Position numbers and translations under genes: made by a program. Below are positions 52,473 to 61,886 of a DNA stretch of 64,000 nucleotides, piece after piece (within the stretch, counting starts at the first letter, position 1; every line of letters starts with the position of its first letter). The stretch covers positions 2,604,001 through 2,668,000 of the forward strand of contig CP060234.1 in assembly GCA_023898685.1 (NCBI GenBank), read 5' to 3'. Source of the stretch: Phycisphaeraceae bacterium (lineage in GTDB: Bacteria; Planctomycetota; Phycisphaerae; Phycisphaerales; UBA1924). A model generated the notes under the pieces. It ran no database searches, was not told where the DNA came from, and worked only from the letters and a program-made list of their open reading frames with translations.

Positions 52473-52523
52473 CCACCTCTCCAGTCGGTGACGGAGGAGG
52501 AGAAGGGTCAATGCAAAGGGCTC

Positions 52524-53063
52524 TTACGCCCGCGGTTCGGATTGGGTGCTGTTGCCGGCGAGCGATTCGAGCTGGGTGAGGATCCTGTCCTCGAGCTGCG
52601 CGTCGCGGAGGGCCTGGGCGAGCTCGGTCATGACGAGGACGACGCCGACGGCCATCGCGAGCACGCCGAGGGCGAAGGCGAAGAGGGCGACGAACCAGAG
52701 GGAGTGGCTGGCGAGCGAGAGCCCGATGGCGGCCGAGCTGGCGAGCATGGCGAGGACGCTGAAGAGCAGGCACTGGAGGGCGAAGCGGAGGAGCTGTGCC
52801 CGCTTGAGAACGCGGGCGGCGTGGGCCGAGAGGGCCTCGAGTCGGATCTGATCCAGCGAGGCGCCCGTGGGGCCCGGGTGGGGCTGGTCCTGGGCGCGGA
52901 GGAGCTCGACCCGCTCCTTGGCGAACGCACGGGAGCGGGCGACGAGCGTGGCGAGCCGGTTGAACAGGGCGAGACAGAGCAGCCCATTGGCGGAGATCAT
53001 GACGACCGGCGCGACGAGTTGGGAGATGACGACGGCGGTGTCGGGCTGGGTGGCGGGGGTCAT
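52524..53063 (-). CDS. DUF2721-family membrane protein
   Basis: 179 residues on the minus strand. It matches the DUF2721 layout: an N-terminal membrane helix (VISQLVAPVVMISANGLLCL), a conserved Arg-rich helix (FNRLATLVARSRAFAKERVE), and two further helices at about 90-115 (LLRFALQCLLFSVLAMLASS) and 120-145. A charged C-terminal helix follows. The function of the family is unknown; it is widespread in Gram-negative bacteria. Confidence 0.8.
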   Translation of the reverse strand: MTPATQPDTAVVISQLVAPVVMISANGLLCLALFNRLATLVARSRAFAKERVELLRAQDQPHPGPTGASLDQIRLEALSAHAARVLKRAQLLRFALQCLLFSVLAMLASSAAIGLSLASHSLWFVALFAFALGVLAMAVGVVLVMTELAQALRDAQLEDRILTQLESLAGNSTQSEPRA

Positions 53064-53090
53064 GGCAGGCCGTGGGTCATGGACGAGCGG

Positions 53091-53804
53091 TCAGCTGCTC
53101 CCGCCCCGCATGCGTTCGACGCTTTCGGGGAAGGGGTAGCTGGCGAAGACGCCGGTGTCGCCGGCCTGCCACATCTGGGGGCTGGGGTAGACGTCGCCGC
53201 GGAAACCCGACTCGTGCATGGTGCGGAGAACAGTCTCGAACGTCGGCTCGCTGCCGTCGGCGTCGATGAGGCGATTGGCGTTGCCGCCCAGGAAAGAGAC
53301 CGAGCAGACAGGCCGGCGGTCGGCGCGTCCCTGGAGCATCTTGGTGATGGTCTGGAAGCCGCGGGCGAGGTCGCTCATGGTGAAGTGGTCCTGGCTTCGG
53401 GGGCGCAGGATGGCCATGACGAGGGTGGAGTCGAGATCGTACTTGAGTATGTAGGGCTCGCGGTCCTGGGATGCATGGATGTGGACCGACTCGTGGAACA
53501 TCCTGGCGTAGCTGGTGACGGTGTGGGCCGACCACTGGCTCGTGGCGACGAGGTTGACGAGCTGGGCGATGATGCCGTGCGAATTGTCGTTGTCGTTGAC
53601 GCCGCAGACGACCGCGCGGTAGCGGCCATCGAGGACATCGCGGAGCATGTCCTGTCCCCACATGATGCGGATGCGGGTGCCGGCCTGGAGACGGGTGTGG
53701 TCACCCGGGAGAAGCGTGACATGGTCGGCGGCATGGTGGGACTGGATGAGATCATCGGCGGCGTCGTCGTAGAGTCGCGGGCTGTCGGCGGCGTCGGTGG
53801 GCAT
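53091..53804 (-). CDS. Hypothetical protein, unknown
   Basis: 237 residues from ATG 53804. It begins with an Asp/Ala-rich stretch, then a block VTLLPGDHTRLQAGTRIRIM and AVVCGVNDNDNSHGIIAQLV. A middle part reads KYDLDSTLVMAILRPRSQDH, and the end contains MHESGFRGDVYPSPQMWQAG. There is no signal peptide or membrane segment. I do not recognise the family. The frame is very long upstream, but that part overlaps a DinB-family gene and is not credible. Confidence 0.55.
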   Translation of the reverse strand: MPTDAADSPRLYDDAADDLIQSHHAADHVTLLPGDHTRLQAGTRIRIMWGQDMLRDVLDGRYRAVVCGVNDNDNSHGIIAQLVNLVATSQWSAHTVTSYARMFHESVHIHASQDREPYILKYDLDSTLVMAILRPRSQDHFTMSDLARGFQTITKMLQGRADRRPVCSVSFLGGNANRLIDADGSEPTFETVLRTMHESGFRGDVYPSPQMWQAGDTGVFASYPFPESVERMRGGSS

Positions 53805-53865
53805 GGCTGGCTCCGGTTCGCGGTTGTTCTGGATGATCCTATCGCCTTCGGGCCGGTCGGGGGGC

Positions 53866-54387
53866 CTACGCGGTCCACTCCCCCGCGTATCGGCACGGGT
53901 AGGGCCCGGCGTCACGGACGATGAGCTGATGGCGGCGTTTGACGAGTTGGCGGGCGTGCAGGGCGTCGTGGTCGGCCCAGGCGGCGAGCAGATCGCCGGC
54001 GCGGAACAGGCCCAGCTTCGGGTGGGCGTGCTCGGCGTTCCAGTCGGGGGCGTCGAGCGAGCGCAACCAGGCAATGCTGTCGGCCCGCTCGGCGCGGAAG
54101 GCGGCGAGGGTCTGAGCCGGATCGGCGTTGATGTCGCGGTGGCGGGCGACGTCGCCTTCGGGGTCGATGGGTGGCCAGGGCATGGCGGGCGACTCGAGCG
54201 TGAGGCGCAGGCGCGTTCGGAAGTCCTCGCGCTCTTCGCGAAGGAGATGGCCCAGGATCTCGGTGATGGACCAGTGCCGGTCATCGGGCTTCCAGCGCCA
54301 CTCGGCGTCGTCGGTGTCGGCGACGAGGACTTCGAGCAGATCGGGGAAGGCGGCGAGGCGGGCGGTGAGGCGGGTGGGATTGAACAT
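53866..54387 (-). CDS. DinB-family protein
   Basis: 173 residues. The sequence fits the DinB four-helix fold: PDLLEVLVADTDDAEWRWKP, HWSITEILGHLLREEREDFR (His in the helix before the metal site), and the C-terminal WADHDALHARQLVKRR with the His pair (HDALH). DinB proteins bind metal and many act as thiol-dependent transferases, e.g. with bacillithiol or glutathione; the substrate is not known here. It is 72 bases from the next gene upstream. Confidence 0.85.
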   Translation of the reverse strand: MFNPTRLTARLAAFPDLLEVLVADTDDAEWRWKPDDRHWSITEILGHLLREEREDFRTRLRLTLESPAMPWPPIDPEGDVARHRDINADPAQTLAAFRAERADSIAWLRSLDAPDWNAEHAHPKLGLFRAGDLLAAWADHDALHARQLVKRRHQLIVRDAGPYPCRYAGEWTA

Positions 54388-54459
54388 GGGAGGGGTTGGG
54401 GAGTGGGGGATGGGGAGAGACGGAGAGACAGGGAGATGGGGTGCGGTGGGTTCGGGGTG

Positions 54460-57400
54460 CTATGGCGTGTCGCTGTCGGTCGGGACATGGAGGACCACGG
54501 TGAGCTCGCCGGCGTTGATGAGCAGGTGGTTGTCGATCGCATCGATCGTGTTGGGTTCGCCGAAGAGGCGGAGGGTGTAGGTGTCCAGAACGCGCGCGGT
54601 GGCGGGGTCCATCAGGTTGAGGATGAACTGCGTGCCGCCCAGGCCGAAGCGGCCGCGTTCGATCTTGAGCATGGCCAGAGCGTTCTCGGCCACGGCGGCG
54701 GGGAGGAAGCGTGCGGGCTGGATGAACCCATCGATGCCGACGGGGTCGCCGGCGTTGTTGTACACGCACACGCCGTCGGTCGCCGCGAGGAGGAAGCCGT
54801 CGCCCACGGTATCGAAGACGACGCGGTCGGCCGTATTGAGCCGGCCCTGCGTGTCCAGCGGCGTGTCGCGGAGGCGGCCCGTCCGGGCGTCGGCGACCCA
54901 CACACGATCGTCGAGCGAGCGGAGGACGAGTGTGTCGCCGGAGATCCAGGCGTCGTTGGTCTCGACGGTCTGGGGGTTGGCGATCTCGAAGTTGGTGCGT
55001 CCTTCGTTGGGCGAGACGGAAACGATGCGGTCTCGGAGCCCCGCGATGAGATCGCCTGCGGCGGTGACGCGGGTCCAGCGCACCTCGCTGGGGGTCCTGT
55101 CGTCGACGTGGATGGGTTCACCGGTCCGGGGATCGAGTGTGGCGAGCATGGGGCCGAAGTTGCCGTCGCGGTCCTTGCCGACGCCTCCCATCGCGAAGAC
55201 GGCGTTGGTGGTGTCGACGTCGTGCACGCGGAGGAGGGGGAGGGCGGCGGCCCACAGCAGGTCGCCCGAAGCGGCGTCGACGGCGGCGGCGCGGCCACCC
55301 CGCTCGACGAGGATGATCGTGCGCGAGTCCATGGTGAGCAGCAGTTCGTCGGCGCGGACGCGGCCCTCGATGGGATCGACAAACCGGGCGCGGCCCTCCT
55401 GGTCGTCGCCGTCGGGCGGGGGCACGCCCTGGATGAGCGATTCCCAGTTGGCGCTGACCCACATGGGTGAGCCGTCTTCGAGGGCGATGCGCTCGAGCCA
55501 GCCCCCGGTCTGTGTGGGCCAGAAGACCCAGGCGGAGACCTCGTCGATGCGGAGCAGGAGGGGGTCGGGCTTGCCCTCGATCAGACGCGACCAGGCGGGC
55601 GCGAGCGGGCCGCCGTCGGAAGCGGGGGCAAACCAGGCGAGGGTTCCGTCGTCCTGTGAGACGAAGAGGACGCCGTCGAAGCGGGCGCGGTCGGCGCCAC
55701 CCGGCTCGGCGCGGACGAGCGGCCTGAGGGGATAGCCCTTGACGAGCTGGGGCTCGTCTTCGGGGACGACCGCGAGGCCGATTCGCGGCTTGAGACGCCG
55801 GCCGGCGAGGCGCTGCTTGATCTGGCCGAAAAGGGCGTCGACCTCGATCGGGCGGTCGCCGTCGCGGAGGACGAGTTGGGGCCGGTATTCGGCGGCCTCG
55901 GCGGCGAGAGCGCCGGCCTCTTCGAATCGGTTGGCGCGGGCGAGGGCGACGATCTGGGCGCCGTAGGCGTTGCCGAGCACGTCGGCCTCGACCTTCGCTC
56001 CGTCGAGGCTGAGGCGGTGGAGGATCTCGACGGCCTTGGCGCCCTCGCTGATGGCCTGACGCTGCTCGCCGGTGTCGGCGAGGTCGCGGGCGGCGTCGAG
56101 GCGGGCCATCGCGGCGACGGGGGAGAGCGGGTAGCGGCGCGCGATCTCGTCCAGAGCCACGGGGTCGGGGGCTCCCTGGAGCGATCGATAGCGATCGCGG
56201 GCCTCACGGTCGAAGGGGGCGTAGACGCCGAAGCCCGCGAGGCGGACGAGCGCGTGCAGCCGCCGCTCGGCCTCGAGTTCGGCACGGACGCTCATACGCG
56301 GGCCTCGCCAGGAGGTCGTGGCCAGCAGCGGATCGGCCAGCAGCCCCTGGTAGGCGGCAGCGGCGGCTTGAGGCCTGCCGGAAGCCTCGTGCTGGCGGCC
56401 CAGGGCGAACGCGTACGCGACCCGCTGGGCGGGGCTGTCGGCGATGCGGCCCAGGCGATCGATGAGGCCCGGAACAATCGCGTCGGCGTCGGCGCGCGAC
56501 GCCCGATCAGGGGCGTTCGGCTGATCGAACCACTGCTCGTGGGCCTTGTCGATCATGCCGAGCGAGGCGTCAAAGAGGCGGTCTGTGGCGCGGCGTGACG
56601 GCTCGGTGGGGCCCGCGCGGTCGATCGCGGCGAGGGCGAGATCGACCGCGGGGAGGACCTCCTCGTGGTGCCCCGCCCGGAACGCGAGTTCGGCGTAGGT
56701 GATCGCGGGGCCCGGATCGGCCGGGCTGTTCTCGATCCGCTGCTTGAGCATCGCGGACGCAACGCCCCAGGCGAGGTAGCTCCGGAGGCGCGTGTCGTCC
56801 GCGATGAGGATCTGCCCCGGCGCGGCGGCGATGTTGCCGGTCGAGTCGAGCGGGACGAGTTCGAGGTCGCTTCCCGGACTGATGAGCAGAACGCCCGATT
56901 CAACGGGTGCGAGCAGCCGATCGCCGGCCGCGGCGATCCGTCCCGTGAACGCCCCGTAGGCGGCGGTGACGTCGATGGGCCGGATGTCTGCGGGAGTGAG
57001 CGTCGCCTTGTCGAGGAAGACGACGCGTGACTCGCCGACGAGGGCGGCCGTCTCGGGGTGTCCCGGCGTGTCGAGGAGGTAGACGTCGGTGCCGGCCTGG
57101 CGTGTCGGGCGTGCGGCGAGCTCGCGGCCCGTGGCGGCGTCGAGACGCTGGACGGTCGAGCGGTCGGGCGAGATCGCGATGACGGCGTCGCCGTCCGGAA
57201 TCGGCTGGTGCACGGCCCATGGGTTGGGCTGCGCGCTCATGTCGGCGAGGCCGCCGGTGCGGCGGATCCAGACGGGGCGGCCCGTGTCGACCTCGATCGC
57301 CGCGGTGAGGCCGATCTCGTCGGTGACGTAGGCGACGCCGTGTTCGACGGCGACGGCCTGTGCGATCCGCGTCTGCTGCTGGTAGGGCAGGGCGCCGACG

Positions 57401-58755
57401 GAACCGATCGGGCGGATCCAGCGGAGGGCGCCGTCGGTGAGTCGCAGGCCGGCGAGCGAGACGCCGATGATGCGGCGGGTGCGTTCGTTCTTGCGAAGAA
57501 GGATGACGGCCGTGTCCTGATCGACCATCACCGGGCCGCGGATGCTGGCATCGACCGTCTCGGGGCTGATTTCGCCGGGGTCGATCGCCCAGCGGGGAGC
57601 GCCGGTCTCGCGGTCGAGGCAGATGAGGCGAGGATCGCCCTCGTGTCGGCCGCTGACGATGCTGCCGAGCGGGGCGAGGACGACGCGATCGTGGGCGGTG
57701 ACGGTGGAGGGGTCCTCAATGAGGCGGGTGCGGTTGCGTTGGCGCTGTGAAGTGCCGAGGTCATCGAAGTCGGGCTCGCGCGCGGGCTCGGGCACACGCC
57801 AGAGCTGGCGGAGCGTGAATCGGTCGAGCGCGAGGACCGCCTCGCCGTCGTTGATGAAGACCTCGTTGTCGAGCAGAATCGGGAAAGACCAGAGCGCCCG
57901 CGGCCCCGTGTCGCGATCGGCGGCCTGCGCCCAGCCGGTCGCGGCGGGGAGGACGATCGACTGGAGGGGCGTTGGCACCACGCCGTCAAGATTCGCGGGT
58001 CCGAACGGCGCGAGCGCGGGCCGATCACCCGCCTCGGCGTCGGGTGGGCGCTCGGCGGGCGGGATCGGAACGGGGTCGAGCCCGGCGTTGCGGGCCCAGC
58101 GTTGCGCGGTCTCGCGCGGCGCCGGGCGGTCGAGCAGCGAGGCGAGCGAGGCGGCGAGCTTCGCGGCGTCGGCGGCGTGGGGGGGATCGGTGATGAGCGG
58201 GTTGCGGTCGAGCTGGGCCAGGGTGCGCCAGGCCGCCTCGAAGTGGGCGAGCTCGAGCTGCTCCTGGGCGACGCGGAGGGCGGCCTCGAAGCCCGAGGGC
58301 GTGAGTAGGCGTGTGTGCTCGGCGGCGTCGTGGCGACCCCGGTCGACGAGGGCGCGGGCGGCGGGCTCCTGCTGGGCGATATAGGTCTCCAGCAATTCGG
58401 GATGGGCGAGCAGCGCCTCCTCGGCGGCAAGCCGCACGGGGCGGAACAGACTCGGATCGTCGGGTGAGGCGACGAGGCGGTCGGCGTGCTCGTCGAGCAG
58501 GGCCTGGATGGCCCGGGCGGCGTCGGCCTTGCTGCCGGCGCGGAGGAGGTCGTCAAGCTGGGCGAGCGTCTCCGCGGCGAGGGTCGAATCGTCGACGTAG
58601 GGCTCCGGGGCAACCTGAGCGGGGGCCCGCATCGGGGCGAGCAGGAGCAGGACCGCGAGGGCCCGATACAACCAGCCCCGGACGGGCCGGGGTGCCGGCG
58701 CCTGACAGTGGACCCGGGTCAGAGCTTGGAGTTGTGCGGGTCGTTCGTTCTGCAT
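54460..58755 (-). CDS. Very large secreted PQQ-like beta-propeller protein
   Basis: 1431 residues from ATG 58755. A signal peptide lies near 27-47 (WLYRALAVLLLLAPMRAPAQ). An N-terminal helical part (about 50-190) is followed by a PQQ-type propeller (CLDRETGAPRWAIDPGEISP, GLRLTDGALRWIRPIGSVGA), a helical TPR-like part (about 570-880) and a second propeller (AALVDAASGDLLW-type blades such as DSRTIILVERGGRAAAVDAA, LDPRTGEPIHVDDRTPSEVR). Blades with Asp/Trp 'tryptophan-docking' patterns are visible. PQQ cofactor binding is not implied. The frame continues to 59325 but overlaps a plus-strand gene. Probably a periplasmic or outer-membrane scaffold. Confidence 0.78.
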   Translation of the reverse strand: MQNERPAQLQALTRVHCQAPAPRPVRGWLYRALAVLLLLAPMRAPAQVAPEPYVDDSTLAAETLAQLDDLLRAGSKADAARAIQALLDEHADRLVASPDDPSLFRPVRLAAEEALLAHPELLETYIAQQEPAARALVDRGRHDAAEHTRLLTPSGFEAALRVAQEQLELAHFEAAWRTLAQLDRNPLITDPPHAADAAKLAASLASLLDRPAPRETAQRWARNAGLDPVPIPPAERPPDAEAGDRPALAPFGPANLDGVVPTPLQSIVLPAATGWAQAADRDTGPRALWSFPILLDNEVFINDGEAVLALDRFTLRQLWRVPEPAREPDFDDLGTSQRQRNRTRLIEDPSTVTAHDRVVLAPLGSIVSGRHEGDPRLICLDRETGAPRWAIDPGEISPETVDASIRGPVMVDQDTAVILLRKNERTRRIIGVSLAGLRLTDGALRWIRPIGSVGALPYQQQTRIAQAVAVEHGVAYVTDEIGLTAAIEVDTGRPVWIRRTGGLADMSAQPNPWAVHQPIPDGDAVIAISPDRSTVQRLDAATGRELAARPTRQAGTDVYLLDTPGHPETAALVGESRVVFLDKATLTPADIRPIDVTAAYGAFTGRIAAAGDRLLAPVESGVLLISPGSDLELVPLDSTGNIAAAPGQILIADDTRLRSYLAWGVASAMLKQRIENSPADPGPAITYAELAFRAGHHEEVLPAVDLALAAIDRAGPTEPSRRATDRLFDASLGMIDKAHEQWFDQPNAPDRASRADADAIVPGLIDRLGRIADSPAQRVAYAFALGRQHEASGRPQAAAAAYQGLLADPLLATTSWRGPRMSVRAELEAERRLHALVRLAGFGVYAPFDREARDRYRSLQGAPDPVALDEIARRYPLSPVAAMARLDAARDLADTGEQRQAISEGAKAVEILHRLSLDGAKVEADVLGNAYGAQIVALARANRFEEAGALAAEAAEYRPQLVLRDGDRPIEVDALFGQIKQRLAGRRLKPRIGLAVVPEDEPQLVKGYPLRPLVRAEPGGADRARFDGVLFVSQDDGTLAWFAPASDGGPLAPAWSRLIEGKPDPLLLRIDEVSAWVFWPTQTGGWLERIALEDGSPMWVSANWESLIQGVPPPDGDDQEGRARFVDPIEGRVRADELLLTMDSRTIILVERGGRAAAVDAASGDLLWAAALPLLRVHDVDTTNAVFAMGGVGKDRDGNFGPMLATLDPRTGEPIHVDDRTPSEVRWTRVTAAGDLIAGLRDRIVSVSPNEGRTNFEIANPQTVETNDAWISGDTLVLRSLDDRVWVADARTGRLRDTPLDTQGRLNTADRVVFDTVGDGFLLAATDGVCVYNNAGDPVGIDGFIQPARFLPAAVAENALAMLKIERGRFGLGGTQFILNLMDPATARVLDTYTLRLFGEPNTIDAIDNHLLINAGELTVVLHVPTDSDTP

Positions 58756-58845
58756 GTCCCTTGTGCATTGAATCGGCGATGTTCGCCTTCCGCTTGTGAG
58801 AAGTTGATTGAACCGGGGTGGGGTTCGGGCCGATCGCACTGGGTC

Positions 58846-59313
58846 ATGAGTTCGCTCAACGCCAGGGCAATCCTGCCCGTCGACGGCTCCGTCGCGACAA
58901 ACAGTGGTGGTGAAACGGTCGATCTGGCCGCGCTCGCCCGGAGTACGCGTGTGCTGCTGCTGACGTTCGCGCTGGTGGCGATGAGCCTGCTGGACCTGTA
59001 CATCACCCTGTTGTACCTGCAAACGGTCGGGCTGGCTGAGGAAAACCCGTTTGCCCGGCTGGTCATGTCGCACGGCTCGGCGGGTCTGCTGGCGAGCTGG
59101 AAGCTGGCGACGATGCTGCCGACGGTGATGGTGCTCCTGCTCTACCGCCGCCATTTCACGGCCGAGGTGCTGGCGTGGGTGGCGTGCGGGGTGCTTCTGA
59201 TGGTGACGATCCGGTGGCTGGAATACACCGACCAGACGGATATCCAGATGATGTCGATTCCCACGCTGCAGGGCGGGGCGGACCACCGGTGGGTGACCCT
59301 CGTGGGCGACTGA
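58846..59313 (+). CDS. Small membrane protein (DUF5658-like)
   Basis: 155 residues from ATG 58846. Three hydrophobic segments are at about 36-60 (LLLTFALVAMSLLDLYITLL), 85-105 (SWKLATMLPTVMVLLLYRRH) and 115-130. The block LDLYITLLYLQTVGLAEENP followed by FARL is the DUF5658 signature as I remember it. The function is unknown. It diverges from the large PQQ-like gene, so both promoters lie in the 90-base gap. Confidence 0.65.
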   Translation: MSSLNARAILPVDGSVATNSGGETVDLAALARSTRVLLLTFALVAMSLLDLYITLLYLQTVGLAEENPFARLVMSHGSAGLLASWKLATMLPTVMVLLLYRRHFTAEVLAWVACGVLLMVTIRWLEYTDQTDIQMMSIPTLQGGADHRWVTLVGD

Positions 59314-59352
59314 CCAGGCGCACAAGGCTCGGGTCTGCTACGCTGGCCCGTG

Positions 59353-59913
59353 ATGAAGCGGACCGCTTGCAGAAACGGAAAGGTCGGGCCCGGGGCGAGC
59401 CGTTGGTCGGTGCTCGCGTTGGGCCTGTCGCTCGTGGGGCTGGTGTCGGGATGCTCGGGCGTGCGGGCGCCGGGGTTCCGCGTCGTCTCGGTGACGGAGA
59501 CCGAACGCAGCGCCGAGGCCGTCGTGCTGGGGTTCACGCTCGAAGTCGAGAACACCAACGACGTGGCGCTGCCGCTGGAAAGGGCGTCATACTCGCTGAC
59601 GCTGGACGGGCAGCGGGTGTTCCGCGGGAGCCGGGTGGCGGGTGTCACGGCGCCGCGGTTCGGGCGGCAGCGGCTCGAGCTGCCCGTGGTCGTCCCCGCG
59701 TCGCTGGTGCCGGCGGAGCGGTTCGACCAGGCCGGGGAGATGCCCTACGTGCTTGGGGGCGAGGTCGAATACCAGACGCCGGGCCGGCTTGCGGAGTTCC
59801 TGTTCGACATCAACCTGCGTCGGCCGACGGCGGCGCTGGGGCTGACGGGGACGCTGAACCTGCCGGGGGGCACGGCGATGCCTTCCGGGGCCTCGGACGC
59901 GGTGTCGAACTGA
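59353..59913 (+). CDS. Lipoprotein with LEA type 2-like domain
   Basis: 186 residues from ATG 59353 (GTG 59350 is in frame). The N-terminal signal ends in a lipobox, LVGLVSGC, near residue 35, so it is probably lipid-anchored. The following domain (about 40-160) is beta-rich with VVLGFTLEVENTNDVALPLE and RASYSLTLDGQRVFRGSR, resembling the LEA_2/WHy domain, where N-x-N/ND motifs are typical. It may protect envelope structures; the role is unknown. Confidence 0.7.
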   Translation: MKRTACRNGKVGPGASRWSVLALGLSLVGLVSGCSGVRAPGFRVVSVTETERSAEAVVLGFTLEVENTNDVALPLERASYSLTLDGQRVFRGSRVAGVTAPRFGRQRLELPVVVPASLVPAERFDQAGEMPYVLGGEVEYQTPGRLAEFLFDINLRRPTAALGLTGTLNLPGGTAMPSGASDAVSN

Positions 59914-60251
59914 CGGGGAGGGGCGATGCGGTCGTTCTTTCGGCGCACGCCGACAAGGTGAATCGTGTCGCTTGCTCGCCACGGTCCGACAATCCCTGGC
60001 GTTGGCGAGGTCGGGGCGGCGAACCGGAGGACCCGCGCACGCAAGGAACGCTCTTACGTTCGATGCGGGTCACGCACTCCGATCGCGAATAGACGCGCGT
60101 GCCGGGCGATGTCGTTCTTCCGGCAACTGGCGTGTCCCTCGCGGGCACTTTGGGTCCGTCGGGGGTGGGGTTCTCGGTGAGAACGCGCTCCCTGCCCGGT
60201 GCTCCGAGCCGGGTCCTTGTTCCGCGCCCGTCGCGCCCCGCGTTGATCTCG
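59914..60251. other. Intergenic region between convergent genes
   Basis: No convincing gene is seen in these 338 bases. It has a perfect hairpin GTTCTC-GGT-GAGAAC at 60170-60184 and a weaker CCCGG / CCGGG palindrome at about 60195-60213 followed by TCCTTGTT. The latter could act as a terminator for the lipoprotein gene or, on the other strand, for the endonuclease-like gene. Confidence 0.5.
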
Positions 60252-61523
60252 TCACTTGCCCGGCACAACGAGATCGGCCCACACCGGGAAGTGATCGGAC
60301 GGGAACTCCGCGCCCGCCGGGGGGTAGCGCCAGATCCCCGTCTTGCGCACGCCGATGGTCCTGGATGGCAGCACGTAGTCGACGCGGAGGCGGAAGCGAG
60401 AGGTGTCGTCGGGGTCGAGCCCGGGCAGCGCGAGATCGCTCGTTGGGTGGGGGTCGTCGGCGATGTGTCGGTTCGCGAACAACAGCGACGCGATCGGGTT
60501 GCCGACCGTTTGCCCCTCGTCCGGGTCGGCGTTCAGGTCGCCCAGGATCACGAAGTTGGCGCCGGCCGGCAACCCGCCCGGCTGGCGGTGGTCGTCGACG
60601 ATGTAGGCCGCGTTATCGACGTAGTCGGCCCAGAAGCGGATCTCGTCGTGGTTGCGCAGCTTGTTCCGCGCCTCGGGCCCGTCGAACGCGGGCGGAGTGG
60701 GGTGGCTGCAGAGGAAGTGCACGACCTCGCCGTTGGGCAATTCCACCGGCACATCCCAGTGGCTCTTCGAGCTCAGGCGGAACAGCTCGCCCGCTTCGTC
60801 GGCGTACCAGGGGCCCGGCTTGTCATCGGCGCCCTTTGTTGCCGCCTCCTTGTTCTCGCCCTCTTCCTTGGACGCGGCCGTGCCCGACTTGTCTTCCCCC
60901 GGCTCGGGTGTGTACTGCGGCATCATCGCGTTAGGCATGTCCTTCCAGGGAAAGAGCCTGAACGTGCGGACGTAGTCCTCCTTGATCTCCAGCCGCTTGT
61001 CGACGAGCAGGACCATGCCGTATTCGCCCGGATAAGCGCCGAAGCCCCAGCAGTCGCCGCCGTAGGCCCGCTGGGCGTCGGTCTGTTTCCTGCTGGGCGG
61101 GGGGATGATCGTGACGACCTCACCGTTGCGGTCGAGGTCAAACCCGCTGGCCCGACCTGTGTTGACCTCACGCGAGAAGGCGGTGAACTCGAGGGGGGCG
61201 AGACCCGGGGCCGCCGGCCGGGCGAGCAGCCTGGCGAATCGGTCGGCGTTCTGCCCCGGCCCGGCCTTCGGGTCGAAGTCGGGACCGCCCGACATGTCGT
61301 CGGTGATCTCGTTGATCAGGATGACATTGGGGCGGATCCGCTGGATGACCTCCGCCGCGTGCCTCGCCCGCTCGCTGTAGGGCTCGATGAGCTCGTCCGT
61401 TCGCAGGTCCTCGATGTTGAATGTCGCGACGCGGATCGCGACGGGCTCGGCGGCCCGGGCTCTGGGGGCGAGCGTGAGCAGCGGCAGGAGCAAACCCAGG
61501 GCGAGCGTGAACCGGCGCGGCAT
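60252..61523 (-). CDS. Secreted endonuclease/exonuclease/phosphatase-fold protein
   Basis: 423 residues with signal peptide (LALGLLLPLLTLAPRARA). The EEP fold is shown by IRVATFNIEDLRTDELIEPY, the metal-binding Glu in VILINEITDD, the NFVILGDLNADPD block (catalytic Asp-Asn) and the final SDHFPVWADL with the catalytic His. An insert of about 60 residues rich in Lys/Glu/Gly sits near 200-235. The substrate may be nucleic acid, a sugar phosphate or a lipid phosphate; it is not decidable from sequence. The protein acts outside the cytoplasm. Confidence 0.88.
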   Translation of the reverse strand: MPRRFTLALGLLLPLLTLAPRARAAEPVAIRVATFNIEDLRTDELIEPYSERARHAAEVIQRIRPNVILINEITDDMSGGPDFDPKAGPGQNADRFARLLARPAAPGLAPLEFTAFSREVNTGRASGFDLDRNGEVVTIIPPPSRKQTDAQRAYGGDCWGFGAYPGEYGMVLLVDKRLEIKEDYVRTFRLFPWKDMPNAMMPQYTPEPGEDKSGTAASKEEGENKEAATKGADDKPGPWYADEAGELFRLSSKSHWDVPVELPNGEVVHFLCSHPTPPAFDGPEARNKLRNHDEIRFWADYVDNAAYIVDDHRQPGGLPAGANFVILGDLNADPDEGQTVGNPIASLLFANRHIADDPHPTSDLALPGLDPDDTSRFRLRVDYVLPSRTIGVRKTGIWRYPPAGAEFPSDHFPVWADLVVPGK

Positions 61524-61639
61524 CGAGAACCTCCTTCGTCGGAGCGGCGAATGACCGGCCTCTTGGCCGGGGGCGTTCGCCCGCTCTCCTTATGACCATA
61601 CACTCGTTGGACACGCCGCGGGGCGAGCCCCTCGGCCTT

Positions 61640-61713
61640 GTCCCGGTAGCTCAGCTGGATAGAGCAGCGGACTTCTAATCCGCAGGTCGCAGGTTCGAAT
61701 CCTGCCCGGGATG
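61640..61713 (+). tRNA. tRNA-Arg (anticodon TCT)
   Basis: A full 74-base cloverleaf: acceptor GTCCCGG / CCGGGAT (with a first G-T pair), D-arm GCTCAGCTGGATAGAGC, anticodon stem GCGGA / TCCGC with loop CTTCTAA giving anticodon TCT, variable AGGTC, T-arm GCAGG-TTCGAAT-CCTGC and discriminator G at 61713. No CCA is encoded. It decodes AGA, a rare codon in this GC-rich genome. Confidence 0.96.
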
Positions 61714-61763
61714 CTTGGCGGGTGATCGCTGGCGAGCGCGAAGCCGGCCCGCGATGCGGCGAC

Positions 61764-61792
61764 GCGGCCTCCCGATCTGCTCGGGAGGCCGC
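61764..61792. other. Perfect 12-base-pair palindrome after tRNA-Arg
   Basis: GCGGCCTCCCGA and TCGGGAGGCCGC are exact inverted copies with a five-base loop TCTGC. No T tract follows directly. It could terminate the tRNA transcript or be a repeat element; it lies 95 bases before the symporter gene. Confidence 0.5.
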
Positions 61793-61886
61793 GCGAGGCC
61801 TTATACTCGCCGGTGATGCGTCACCCCTCGCGCCCCGCTCCCGTACCCACCCAGAACCGGCGGCCCGGCTGGGGCCGACGGGCGGC

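Noticed and set aside
52335..55470. Two long plus-strand open frames (529 and 557 codons)
   Set aside because: They are rich in Gly/Glu/Arg and antisense to the DUF2721, unknown, DinB and PQQ-like genes, of which DinB, DUF2721 and the propeller are recognised.
58756..59325. Upstream extension of the large PQQ-like frame
   Set aside because: The extra 190 codons lack a signal or family match and overlap the membrane-protein gene on the other strand; the ATG at 58755 places a signal peptide near the start.
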